Shown here: positions 32,071 to 39,760 of the stretch, in pieces
How positions within the stretch are numbered: the stretch's first letter is position 1
How the letters are laid out: each line of letters opens with the position of its first letter
From: Synergistaceae bacterium
Lineage (GTDB): Bacteria > Synergistota > Synergistia > Synergistales > Synergistaceae
Direction of reading: 5' to 3'
Assembly: GCA_031263445.1 (NCBI GenBank)
Contig: JAISFV010000118.1
Location: 1-39,882, forward strand
DNA: 39,882 nt
Notes under the pieces: generated by a model
Told to the model about the DNA's origin: nothing
The model's input: the letters and a program-made list of their open reading frames with translations, nothing else
Databases searched by the model: none
Made by a program: the position numbers and the translations under genes

Positions 32071-32367
32071 TTGCCTTTTGATTCGAGTTACACGGACTTC
32101 GACAAGCATAGGTATTCCGATTCACAGGATTTGCTGGCCGGGATAGCGCGGCGCATCGTCCGCGACCCGTTGGCGACGCACGTGATAAAGACGGCCACGC
32201 CGTCCGGCAAGACCCGTTATCTCGTCGTCGACAGGGCGAGAACGCCGGAGGAGGGCAGCCTCGTCATCGCCGTCACCGATTGCGGCCTCCGCCTCGGCCG
32301 GGTCAGACGGGCTGTTTCGATGAAACACATATGGGGAACGGTAACCTGGTTCCTGCAAGAAGGCTGA
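32071..32367 (+). CDS. UmuD-like small protein lacking catalytic residues
   Basis: The 98-residue protein resembles the C-terminal half of UmuD/LexA. YLVVDRARTPEEGSLVIAVTDCGLRLGRVRRA corresponds to the UmuD strand region LLIVDR...TPxxGDIVIA...FTVKRL, and the end KHIWGTVTWFL matches the UmuD ending. No GxSM serine motif is present, and the lysine position reads Arg (GRVRRA). It would therefore be a pre-processed, non-cleavable UmuD' analogue. The TTG start is preceded by GGGGGGTGG. Its stop is three bases before umuC. The assignment is by eye and should be checked structurally. Confidence 0.65.
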   Translation: MPFDSSYTDFDKHRYSDSQDLLAGIARRIVRDPLATHVIKTATPSGKTRYLVVDRARTPEEGSLVIAVTDCGLRLGRVRRAVSMKHIWGTVTWFLQEG

Positions 32368-32370
32368 ACC

Positions 32371-33615
32371 GTGCTGGCGCTATGCGACTGCAACAATTTT
32401 TTCGTCTCCTGCGAGCGGCTGTACCGCCCTGAGCTGCTGGGACGGCCCGTCGTCGTCCTCTCAAACAACGACGGCTGCATCGTCGCGAGGTCGAACGAGG
32501 TCAAGGCGATGGGCATAGCGATGGGACAGCCGTACTTCCAGGTGCAGGGGCTTCTCAGGCGGAAGGGCGTCGTCGTGTGTTCCGGCAACCTCGTCATGTA
32601 CAAGGAAATATCCGAGAAGGTCATGAAGCTGCTGTCGCGCTTCACGGACAGGATGGAGGAATATTCCATAGACGAGGCTTTTCTCTGCCTCCCTGCCTCG
32701 GCGGGCGACCCGGCCAAATTCGCGGCCGCGATCCGCGAGAAGGTTGACAGATGGATCGGGATACCGATATCCGTAGGCCTGGCCTCCACCAAGACGCTCG
32801 CCAAGCTCGCCTCCGAGAAGGCCAAGAAAACTGAGTCCGGCATCCTGGAGATAACTGCGGGGAACGCGCGCGGGCTGCTCGAAGCGACGGAGATAGGGGA
32901 TGTCTGGGGGATTGGGCGGAAGACGGCGGAACAGTTGAACAGGCACGGTGTTTTAAACGCCGCTCATTTCACGGACAGGGATCCTGCGTGGGTGAAAAAA
33001 CGATTCACCGTCAGGGGCCTCATGACGCAGATCGAACTCAAAGGCCAGCCGTGCCTCCCGCTCGTCACGGAGGCCGCGCCGCCGAAGTCCATTCAGGTGT
33101 CCCGCACGTGGGGGAACGTCCTGGAGTCATTCGGCGACGTGAGCCTCGCGATGACCGACAACGTGTTGAAAGCCGCGCGCCAGCTCAGGCAAAACGGGCT
33201 TGCCGCCGGGGTGATATCGGTCTACATGCGCTACGGATACCGCCATCACGGCGAGTGCGGGTACCTGACCAGGGATCTCATTTTCCAAAGCCCTGTGTTG
33301 AGCGACTTCGAGCTATCATACGCGGCCCGTCTGCTGATCCAGGAAATCTTTCAGCCGGGCCGCAAGTACACGCAGGGCGGGGTGATCCTCTGCCGCTTCA
33401 CCGACGCGCGGTTCCGCCAGCGCGAGCTGTTCGACGAAAAGTATTACAGGGAGCGCTCGAAGCTGGAGCGGTTCTCCCATGCCGTGGACGAGATAAACGG
33501 GCATTTCGGCGAACGCGTCATTTACCCTGCTTCCCTGGCCGTGAAGGAGAAGATATGGCGTCCGAACCGCAAGCACCTGTCGGAAAAATGGGAAGGCCTG
33601 GAAGTGCGTTCTTAG
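32371..33615 (+). CDS. umuC: Y-family DNA polymerase (UmuC, Pol V catalytic subunit)
   Basis: This 414-residue translesion polymerase has palm-domain residues D6 (LCDCNNFF) and D101-E102 (YSIDEAF). GIPISVGLASTKTLAKLASEKAKK and the helix-hairpin-helix IGDVWGIGRKTAEQL are present, as is a C-terminal UmuC-specific region with RPNRKHLSEKWE. The length matches the E. coli protein (422). The GTG start has GAAGG upstream and follows the UmuD-like gene by three bases, so the two are co-translated. Regulation by the divergent S24 repressor is likely. Confidence 0.93.
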   Translation: MLALCDCNNFFVSCERLYRPELLGRPVVVLSNNDGCIVARSNEVKAMGIAMGQPYFQVQGLLRRKGVVVCSGNLVMYKEISEKVMKLLSRFTDRMEEYSIDEAFLCLPASAGDPAKFAAAIREKVDRWIGIPISVGLASTKTLAKLASEKAKKTESGILEITAGNARGLLEATEIGDVWGIGRKTAEQLNRHGVLNAAHFTDRDPAWVKKRFTVRGLMTQIELKGQPCLPLVTEAAPPKSIQVSRTWGNVLESFGDVSLAMTDNVLKAARQLRQNGLAAGVISVYMRYGYRHHGECGYLTRDLIFQSPVLSDFELSYAARLLIQEIFQPGRKYTQGGVILCRFTDARFRQRELFDEKYYRERSKLERFSHAVDEINGHFGERVIYPASLAVKEKIWRPNRKHLSEKWEGLEVRS

Positions 33616-33696
33616 GATGTACCCGAATTCGCCGTTATTACAGACAATAAAATTCCATTAAGGCTGTTGCCTCGAAGAATCAAGTTTACGGAATGA

Positions 33697-34389
33697 TCAA
33701 GGATTGCATATTTTGCAAGGCCGGTACCCTCGATCTAGCGCGTCCTCCCTGCTTTTTATTTCAACTTTGTTCTTTGCGCTCATTTTAAGCGCGGCGGAAC
33801 ATTGAGCTTTATGAAATATCTTGCTGTTCCCGTTCCCGACATAGCCGGATTCGGATATCTCGTTTTTCGCTTCCTTGGCTGGAATACCGCCCCACAGTCC
33901 TCTGTCCGATTCCCGCGCCTCTGTCTGATACGCCTTGAAGAAGTCGACATACCTGACGTTCGGGGGAAACGTCGCGAGCTGGGCGTACCCATCAAGGAGC
34001 AGCCGCGCGTTGAACATTTTTTCACGGATCTCCTTGTCTGTCCTGCCCGATGGCCTGGCCGTCCAGACGTATGCCAGTAGCCGCCCGTAACGGTCTCTTT
34101 GCTCTACGTCCCATTCAAGCCAGACGCTACGGCCTTCCAGGGACTCCTTCGTAAACGCCGACGCTTCCGGCCCATACGGCTGCACTCCTTTTGTCGGGTG
34201 CTTGGTTTCCGGTGTGTCTACGCCGATTAAACGGACTGATTCCTTCTTGCCGTTGTAGGCTATCTCCACGGTGTCCCCGTCGATGACGCGATTGACCCGC
34301 GCGCTGAAGAGATCGGTGGCGGCGGCCCTCAGTGAAAGAATCAGCAGGATCGTGATCGCTATCCAGAGAATTCTTTGTGATTTGACCAT
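33697..34389 (-). CDS. Exported thermonuclease (SNase-like) with zinc-ribbon-like tail
   Basis: The 230-residue protein has an N-terminal membrane anchor or signal (residues 6-24) and a staphylococcal-nuclease domain (about 28-170). Catalytic R53, E61 and R103 are spaced as in SNase, with D37-G-D39 for calcium. The C-terminal 45 residues hold the FHKAQC...SREDALDRGYRPCKICNP pattern found at the end of many SNase and competence-type proteins, probably metal-binding. It would degrade nucleic acid at the cell surface. No clear ribosome binding site precedes the ATG. It converges on umuC. Confidence 0.88.
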   Translation of the reverse strand: MVKSQRILWIAITILLILSLRAAATDLFSARVNRVIDGDTVEIAYNGKKESVRLIGVDTPETKHPTKGVQPYGPEASAFTKESLEGRSVWLEWDVEQRDRYGRLLAYVWTARPSGRTDKEIREKMFNARLLLDGYAQLATFPPNVRYVDFFKAYQTEARESDRGLWGGIPAKEAKNEISESGYVGNGNSKIFHKAQCSAALKMSAKNKVEIKSREDALDRGYRPCKICNP

Positions 34390-34452
34390 TTGGTATTTTG
34401 GCGTGTATTGAGTTTTCTAGCTCAACACAACCTAGCTCAAAGCAAACAGGCT

Positions 34453-35628
34453 CTAATTTATAGCCTGCAAGGCTTGCTTAATGGCATTAAGCGCTTGTTT
34501 CAAGATTTTTCTTGGGCAAGCTATATTCATTCTGACAAAAGATGCTCCATTCTCACCGAACTCATGTCCCTGGGTCAGTGCGACAGATGCTTTTTGGATA
34601 AAAAAATCCTCGATTTCATGCTGGGTTAGATTAAGCCCTCTGCAATCTATCCACAGCAAAAACGTACCTTCTCCATTTATGAGTTTCATTGCAGGAATAT
34701 TCCGTTTGAGATAATCTTCTACAAATTTTCGATTGTCTTCAATATAACGAATAACCTGCGTGAGCCAGTCGTGCCCTTTTGTGTACGCAGCTTCCAATGC
34801 TATCGCGCCAAATAAGTTGTCCAACCGCGTTTGCGCAATATTCATGACCTCGTCATATCTGGCTTTGACTATAGGATTAGGGATTATAACAGTCCCCATC
34901 TGCAAACCTCCTAAATTGAAGGTTTTATTTGTTGAATAACACGCCATTGAATTATCAGCAAATTCCTTGTTGACGGAATAAAAAGGAATATGTTTGTAAT
35001 CGCTAAAAACAATGTCACTATATATTTCGTCAGATATGACGAACGCGCCGTTTGATAAACACATCTCCCCGATTCTGGAAAGCTCCTCGAATCCCCACAC
35101 CCGCCCGGTAGGATTGTTCGGGCTCGACAAGATCAGCATTTTAGTTCCTTTAAGCCTATGTTCGAGGTCGTCGAAATCAATTCTATAGCCTTCATCCGTG
35201 CATATCATGGGATTGACTGAAAGTTCTCTGCCATTTTTCTTAACCACATCAAAAAGAGGGCCATAGTTAGGAGACTGGAGTACGATTTTTTCTCCTCTCT
35301 TCGTCATCAGGTGTACCATTGTGTTTATTGCGTAGATGACCCCAGGCGGAGAAAAAGAAATCCACTCTTTTTTTAAATCAACCGCATGTCGACTCTTGAA
35401 CCACCCAATTATAGCCTCGACATACCCTTTTGTTCGCATGGTATAGCCCAAGATCGGATGTTCCATTCTCTCTCGGATGGCTTCCAAGATAGGGGCTGCG
35501 CAGGGGAAATCCATATCAGCGACCCAAAGCGGTATAACGCCATCTTTACCGAAATTCGAGAAAGTATCGTCCCATTTGTACGAATCAGTGTTTTTTCTGT
35601 CAATAAGTCTATTAAAATTATAGCGCAT
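34453..35628 (-). CDS. patB: MalY/PatB-type aminotransferase, cystathionine beta-lyase
   Basis: This 391-residue fold-type I PLP enzyme resembles MalY/PatB, which splits cystathionine and other cysteine S-conjugates to thiol, pyruvate and ammonia. The PLP lysine is K235 in YSTNKTFNLGGLQ. The N terminus NFNRLIDRKNTDSYKWD and VADMDF are family hallmarks, and SSPNNPTGRVW binds the cofactor. The ATG at 35628 is preferred as in relatives. A TTG at 35637 has AGGTG closer by. It lies 18 bases downstream of the NhaC gene, forming an AT-rich two-gene operon. The gene name is a family assignment. Confidence 0.87.
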   Translation of the reverse strand: MRYNFNRLIDRKNTDSYKWDDTFSNFGKDGVIPLWVADMDFPCAAPILEAIRERMEHPILGYTMRTKGYVEAIIGWFKSRHAVDLKKEWISFSPPGVIYAINTMVHLMTKRGEKIVLQSPNYGPLFDVVKKNGRELSVNPMICTDEGYRIDFDDLEHRLKGTKMLILSSPNNPTGRVWGFEELSRIGEMCLSNGAFVISDEIYSDIVFSDYKHIPFYSVNKEFADNSMACYSTNKTFNLGGLQMGTVIIPNPIVKARYDEVMNIAQTRLDNLFGAIALEAAYTKGHDWLTQVIRYIEDNRKFVEDYLKRNIPAMKLINGEGTFLLWIDCRGLNLTQHEIEDFFIQKASVALTQGHEFGENGASFVRMNIACPRKILKQALNAIKQALQAIN

Positions 35629-35646
35629 TTCGCTCAAGCACCTGCG

Positions 35647-37068
35647 TTACGCCACTAAAGCGGTTATGACCCACAGAATTATTGAAATAGCGCCTATTAA
35701 AATGGCATAAGGAAGCTGCGTTCGAACATGATCCATATGGTCGCATGCTGCGCCAAGCGAAGAAAGCACCGTGGTGTCTGATACCGGTGAACAATGGTCG
35801 CCAAACAAGCCGCCGCTGACAACAGCGCCGACTGCTGCATACATCAGAGTCCCTAGGTTCCCATCGGTAAAAGAATAAGCCATTGGTATGGCAATGGGGA
35901 CACATATAGCGTAAGTACCCCATGAAGTTCCTGTGAAAAACGAGATGACAGCGCCCATTACGAACGTCATGGCGAGAAACAATGAAGGCGTCATCCAGCC
36001 TTCGGTTATAGACAGAATGAAATCCGCAGCTCCCATATTTTTCGTGATGGTATTGATGCAGTATGCCAGAGCCAGAATAAGCGTAGCTGACAGGACGCTC
36101 TTAATGCCGCCGACCGCAGTTCCCACCATATCTCCGACATTGGAGAAAACCTTCCTTAACGAAAGCTCAATTAATAGATATAAGTCGGCGTATATGAAAC
36201 ACTCTAAAATTTTCACGCTGCCTTTAGTAAGATAAGAGTAAACTGCAATCGCTACCAAAATTAACACAGGGATACCGAAATCTAGCACGATATTGGGTTC
36301 GACACTTGATTTTCCCCTCTGTTGCAACTCATCAAGCTCCGTTCCGATCAGCGGTATCGCTCCGTCCGCAATGACTTTTCCGGTATCCTTCGCTCGCTTT
36401 TCAGCAATCCGCATCGGGCCAAAATCCGGAATAATTTCTAACGCATTTAATAGCACGAACAGAACCATTAAAATAGCGTAAAAATTAAACGGGACTGATT
36501 TGATATATACCGCGACGCCCTGATCAACTGAAGTCACCGCTCCTCCTAAATCCGCTATTAAACCGGCCACATACGCACCCCATGCCATAAACGGCACGAT
36601 GGTGCAAATGGGAGCGCACGTCGAATCCAATATAAAAGAAAGTTTTTCGCGGGAAATTTTCTTTTCATCGGTCAGCGGACGCATTACGATACCGCGAATT
36701 AGCGGACTCATGTAGTCATCTACCGTAAAGAGCCCAATAAGCCACGTAGTAAATTTAACTCCTCGCTTAGATTTTATCTTGCCTGAGATTAATTTGACGA
36801 ATGCATCTACAACTCCGGCTCTAACAAAAAAGGCGATCATTATACCGATGGAGATTTGTATTGACAGTATCCAAATGAAGTCTTCATTGCCCAAAGCTTC
36901 CTGGGTCAGTGTCGCTAGGCCAGATGCCGGGCTCATGCCCAGTATCAAGACGCCGGATAAGCAACCTATAAAAAGCGCAAAGATCGCATCTTTTTTCCAA
37001 AACGCAAGAAAGAGCGTAATAGCAAGAGGGACAAGAGATAGTATCCCGTGGTCTGCAGCTTCAGGCAT
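35647..37068 (-). CDS. nhaC: NhaC family Na+/H+ antiporter-type transporter
   Basis: This 473-residue membrane protein has about eleven hydrophobic helices and NhaC-family sequence. TVDDYMSPLIRGIVMRPLTDEKKISREKLSFILDSTCAPICTIVPFMAWGAY and the conserved GGLFGDHCSPVSDTTVLSS are both present. Some family members exchange Na+ for protons, while others exchange organic or amino acids. Pairing with a C-S lyase suggests that the substrate may be a sulfur amino acid or its product. AAGGAGGAG precedes the ATG. The region is visibly AT-richer than its surroundings. Confidence 0.85.
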   Translation of the reverse strand: MPEAADHGILSLVPLAITLFLAFWKKDAIFALFIGCLSGVLILGMSPASGLATLTQEALGNEDFIWILSIQISIGIMIAFFVRAGVVDAFVKLISGKIKSKRGVKFTTWLIGLFTVDDYMSPLIRGIVMRPLTDEKKISREKLSFILDSTCAPICTIVPFMAWGAYVAGLIADLGGAVTSVDQGVAVYIKSVPFNFYAILMVLFVLLNALEIIPDFGPMRIAEKRAKDTGKVIADGAIPLIGTELDELQQRGKSSVEPNIVLDFGIPVLILVAIAVYSYLTKGSVKILECFIYADLYLLIELSLRKVFSNVGDMVGTAVGGIKSVLSATLILALAYCINTITKNMGAADFILSITEGWMTPSLFLAMTFVMGAVISFFTGTSWGTYAICVPIAIPMAYSFTDGNLGTLMYAAVGAVVSGGLFGDHCSPVSDTTVLSSLGAACDHMDHVRTQLPYAILIGAISIILWVITALVA

Positions 37069-37329
37069 TTTTATTTTCTCCTCCTTATATTTTGTTTATC
37101 GGAACCACATTAATCCGCTAGTTATGGGATAACTTTAAATCGGCTTTTCATGCAAAAAAGACTTCATGAATTTATCCCCCATATTTTATAAGATATTGCG
37201 CTGTGTGCGATATTATAACATGTCAAATGTCCAAAGTTATCGTTTTGTGGTTTCTGGTTGTTATCGGCATCGTTAAAGTGCATCATTTAAAATCCTGAAT
37301 TTACGTGCCGAGCGCCGCGAGGGGTTAAT

Positions 37330-37422
37330 TCAACTCCATCCGTTATCCTCCATCGAAAGCCACTTCTCATAGCCTTTGGCAAACTCACGCCACATATTAA
37401 GCTCTGACCCGTAACCCCTCAC
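37330..37422 (-). CDS. Possible 30-residue peptide or gene remnant
   Basis: A GTG-started frame of 30 codons has aromatic and charged composition (MWREFAKGYEKWLSMEDNGW), more protein-like than chance. Its GTG overlaps the TGA of an upstream fragment (GTGA). Such overlaps are common among small phage genes. No ribosome binding site is evident and the product is not recognised. It could be a degenerate end of a former gene. Confidence 0.25.
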   Translation of the reverse strand: MRGYGSELNMWREFAKGYEKWLSMEDNGWS

Positions 37423-37514
37423 AGCACCGAATCAAGCCCGTCAATCAGATAGCGCCTGACTGCCCTGCCGCAGACGACCCTGCCGCCCTTATGCGCTCTC
37501 TGCGTCGCCGTGCG
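37419..37514 (-). pseudogene. Possible gene fragment without start
   Basis: An open frame of about 30 codons ends in GRAVRRYLIDGLDSVL. It begins at a stop codon with no start or ribosome binding site, just after the end of the restriction-like gene. It may be the C-terminal remnant of a deleted gene. No family was recognised. Confidence 0.2.
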
Positions 37515-37527
37515 TCACTCGTTTACC

Positions 37528-38643
37528 CTATTGCTCCTCCGCAGCTTTTTGATATGTCCTGAGCGCGTCAACAAGGGCATCCTCGTGGTCGTAGATTTCT
37601 TCTAATGAATTTAATTTGACGCGTGTCTCTGTTTTTTTATTCCACTTTTCAGGGTCAGGCGCTCCGATTAAGGCAAGTTGCATATTAGCCTTTGTATTAA
37701 AATAAAAACGGCATATTGGTTTAAGATTTGAATTTTTATACAAGACGCTGCTATATGATTTTGCGTCGCGGAACGACAGGTCTTGGACGGGGACATACTT
37801 TCTCAGGATCGCCCTGACGATGTTGCACCCGTCGATCTCGTCTTGTGTCGTAATTTTTCCAGAATCGGGCGAAGCCTCTACTTTGTCAGCAGTCTCAGGT
37901 TCTGGCTTGGATGAAGAGGGTTTCTCCTCTTGCATTGCCGATTCCAGACGCTCGTTCAATTTTTCGTTCAAGAACTGGTTCAACGCATTTTTTGTGTACA
38001 CCTTAAAGGCATCGACGACATTAGCAAACGCTTTCCCTGGATACTCTATGCCCATTATGACGCATCTGACGAAAGCCTCCTCTGGATTGGACATCTGTGA
38101 TTCGATATAACGTTTGATCTCTCTGGTGTATTTCAGCTCCGTGGCGGCGCTGAGGATGCTGTCGATTTTAAATTCGGGCTTCGCGTATTTTCCGAGTTCT
38201 TTGATTTCGTGGTTCTTTATCTCGCGGATATCGAACTGAAAATAAGGTTTCGCATCGAGCTGGCTTTCGCGGTCGATGTCTGTATAGAATTGATAAACTA
38301 AGCCGTTGGTCAGGATTGCTATTTTCGTATCCGGAAGCGTGACGAAATATCGGATGAGCTGGTTTTTATTCTCGTCTGTCAGGCTAGCGCCGCTCCATTT
38401 GCACTCGATGATCATAATCGGCTTGCCGTCGCTCAGTATGGCGTAGTCGATTTTTTCCCCTTTTTTCGTGCCTACATCCGCGATGAACTCCGGCACGACT
38501 TCGGACGGATCGAAAATGTTATAACCGAGAGCTTGTATAAGGGGCGCTATCAAGGACATTTTTGTAGCCTCTTCCGTTTGTATGCTATTGCCCCTTTCAC
38601 TGAAAATTTTCACTATCTGGCGTATAGAATTTTCTAAATCCAT
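37528..38643 (-). CDS. Restriction endonuclease-like protein (HsdR N-terminal-type PD-(D/E)XK domain)
   Basis: The 371-residue protein has an N-terminal nuclease-like domain matching the HsdR_N/type I restriction R-subunit family. The site is D66 (EKIDYAI) followed by E80-C-K82 (IMIIECKW), and NQLIRYFVTLPDTKIAILTNGLVYQFYTD is typical. There is no helicase. A central helical part and a Ser/Pro/Glu linker (about 240-270) lead to a C-terminal domain of about 100 residues that was not recognised. GAAGGTGGAG precedes the ATG. It lies 66 bases downstream of a CI-like repressor, so it would be expressed with it in the lysogen. A defence or exclusion role is inferred. Confidence 0.75.
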   Translation of the reverse strand: MDLENSIRQIVKIFSERGNSIQTEEATKMSLIAPLIQALGYNIFDPSEVVPEFIADVGTKKGEKIDYAILSDGKPIMIIECKWSGASLTDENKNQLIRYFVTLPDTKIAILTNGLVYQFYTDIDRESQLDAKPYFQFDIREIKNHEIKELGKYAKPEFKIDSILSAATELKYTREIKRYIESQMSNPEEAFVRCVIMGIEYPGKAFANVVDAFKVYTKNALNQFLNEKLNERLESAMQEEKPSSSKPEPETADKVEASPDSGKITTQDEIDGCNIVRAILRKYVPVQDLSFRDAKSYSSVLYKNSNLKPICRFYFNTKANMQLALIGAPDPEKWNKKTETRVKLNSLEEIYDHEDALVDALRTYQKAAEEQ

Positions 38644-38709
38644 TTTTAGTCTCCACCTTCAAATATGAATTTTTTTATTATCTACCCCCGCCCGATCTGT
38701 TCCGCCCAT

Positions 38710-39603
38710 CTACCCGTTCAGCGGCTTCGTGACGACCTGGACGACCTTGCCCACGACGCTGAAAAAGTCATTTTCTATGTCCTCTCTGCTGAAAGTCCGG
38801 GGCTGGTAGCGTCGGTTCGCGGAACGGATCGTCACGCCCCCGTCGTTCTCCCAGTACACCCACTTGACGGCGTACTCCCGATTCGGCCCGTAGCAGACGA
38901 GCGCCGCGTTCCCGTCTTTCACCTCCACGGCGTGGTTGACGATGATCTTGTCCCCGCCGCGTATCCCCGCCCCCTCCATGCTGTCGCTTTCCATCCGGAC
39001 GATGAAAGGGGGACGCTTTTCCTCTATAGGCCCCAGCTCCCTGCGGTTGACGCATTCCCATCCCTCGATGGCCATGCCCACATCGTCGAACGGAACGCCC
39101 TCCCCCAGGTCGAAATCCGGATTTATCGCGACCACGGGGATTTTAATGAGTTCGCAGTCCGCCGGGCATTCGCAGTCTTTGCCCGTTTTCCCGGGCGCTG
39201 CGCCCGAACCGGGCGCAGCCTGGCCTTGCCCGGACGGGAAGAACGGACGGAGGTTCGGGGGCAAGGGCGGCGGGGCGTCACCTTCCTCGCCGCGAACCTT
39301 CCTGATCTCACGCACCTCTTCCCCGCCCCGGAGCGCGCCTGACAAGGCGGTGGCGTTGCTCATTTCGCCTTTCAGGGAATGTTCTTCTGAGTTGTCTGTC
39401 TCGCCGATGAGGTAAGCGACGGAGGTATCCAATGCTTTTGCCAAATTTTGTAGGTTTTCCCGCTCTGGTAAATATTTTCCCCTCTCCCAATCAGACACAG
39501 CGGTTTTAGAAGACCCAATTAATTTGCTTAAATCTTCTTGGGTGAGTTTTTTTGCCTTTCTAAGAGCGCGAATTCTTGATTTTATAACTTCCCCGTCTGA
39601 CAA
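38710..39603 (-). CDS. CI-like prophage repressor (HTH-S24)
   Basis: This 297-residue repressor has an N-terminal XRE helix-turn-helix (LTQEDLSKLIGSSKTAVSDWERGKYLPE, residues 20-47) and a Pro/Gly-rich linker (about 90-145). Its C-terminal S24 domain has S208 (MESDSMEGAG) and K247 (YAVKWVYW). No Ala-Gly or Cys-Gly pair is seen in the roughly 55 residues before S208, where self-cleavage usually occurs. The start is TTG with GAGGTGA just upstream. It is divergent from a Cro-like gene, with three related operator-like sites between them, as in lambdoid immunity regions. Confidence 0.85.
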   Translation of the reverse strand: MSDGEVIKSRIRALRKAKKLTQEDLSKLIGSSKTAVSDWERGKYLPERENLQNLAKALDTSVAYLIGETDNSEEHSLKGEMSNATALSGALRGGEEVREIRKVRGEEGDAPPPLPPNLRPFFPSGQGQAAPGSGAAPGKTGKDCECPADCELIKIPVVAINPDFDLGEGVPFDDVGMAIEGWECVNRRELGPIEEKRPPFIVRMESDSMEGAGIRGGDKIIVNHAVEVKDGNAALVCYGPNREYAVKWVYWENDGGVTIRSANRRYQPRTFSREDIENDFFSVVGKVVQVVTKPLNG

Positions 39604-39628
39604 AGTATCACCTCGGACTCAAAAAATA

Positions 39629-39640
39629 CAAGCACAGTTT
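39629..39640 (+). promoter_or_regulatory. Operator-like site 1
   Basis: CAAGCACAGTTT, one of three copies of CAAGCAnnnTTK in the repressor/cro gap. It overlaps the probable leftward -10 of the repressor promoter (minus-strand TTGACG, 16 bases, TAAACT). Confidence 0.5.
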
Positions 39641-39688
39641 AACTTTTTGTAGAGTTCCGTCAATACAAATTGATTTGGTAAAAAATTT

Positions 39689-39700
39689 CAAGCAGGGTTG
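39689..39700 (+). promoter_or_regulatory. Operator-like site 2
   Basis: CAAGCAGGGTTG overlaps the -35 box (TTGACA, 39698-39703) of the rightward promoter. Confidence 0.55.
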
Positions 39701-39726
39701 ACAAACCCCAAAAAAGGTCTTAATAT
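39698..39726 (+). promoter_or_regulatory. Rightward promoter of the Cro-like gene
   Basis: A perfect TTGACA (39698-39703), a 17-base spacer and TAATAT (39721-39726) end 34 bases before the start codon. It is flanked by operator-like sites 2 and 3. Confidence 0.75.
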
Positions 39727-39727
39727 C

Positions 39728-39739
39728 CAAATGTGCTTG
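39728..39739 (-). promoter_or_regulatory. Operator-like site 3
   Basis: CAAGCACATTTG on the minus strand (39739 to 39728) covers the expected transcription start of the rightward promoter. Confidence 0.55.
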
Positions 39740-39760
39740 AATAAAGGAGGTGGAATATGG

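Larger units (their letters stand above)
37069..37527. other. Intergenic region with promoter-like sequence and short coding remnants
   Basis: The 460 bases upstream of nhaC. An imperfect palindrome (ATATTGCGC at 37193-37201 and GTGCGATAT at 37205-37213) overlaps a minus-strand TATAAT (near 37212-37217), a possible operator/promoter. From 37330 to 37514 two short minus-strand reading frames are listed separately. Nothing else was recognised. Confidence 0.5.
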
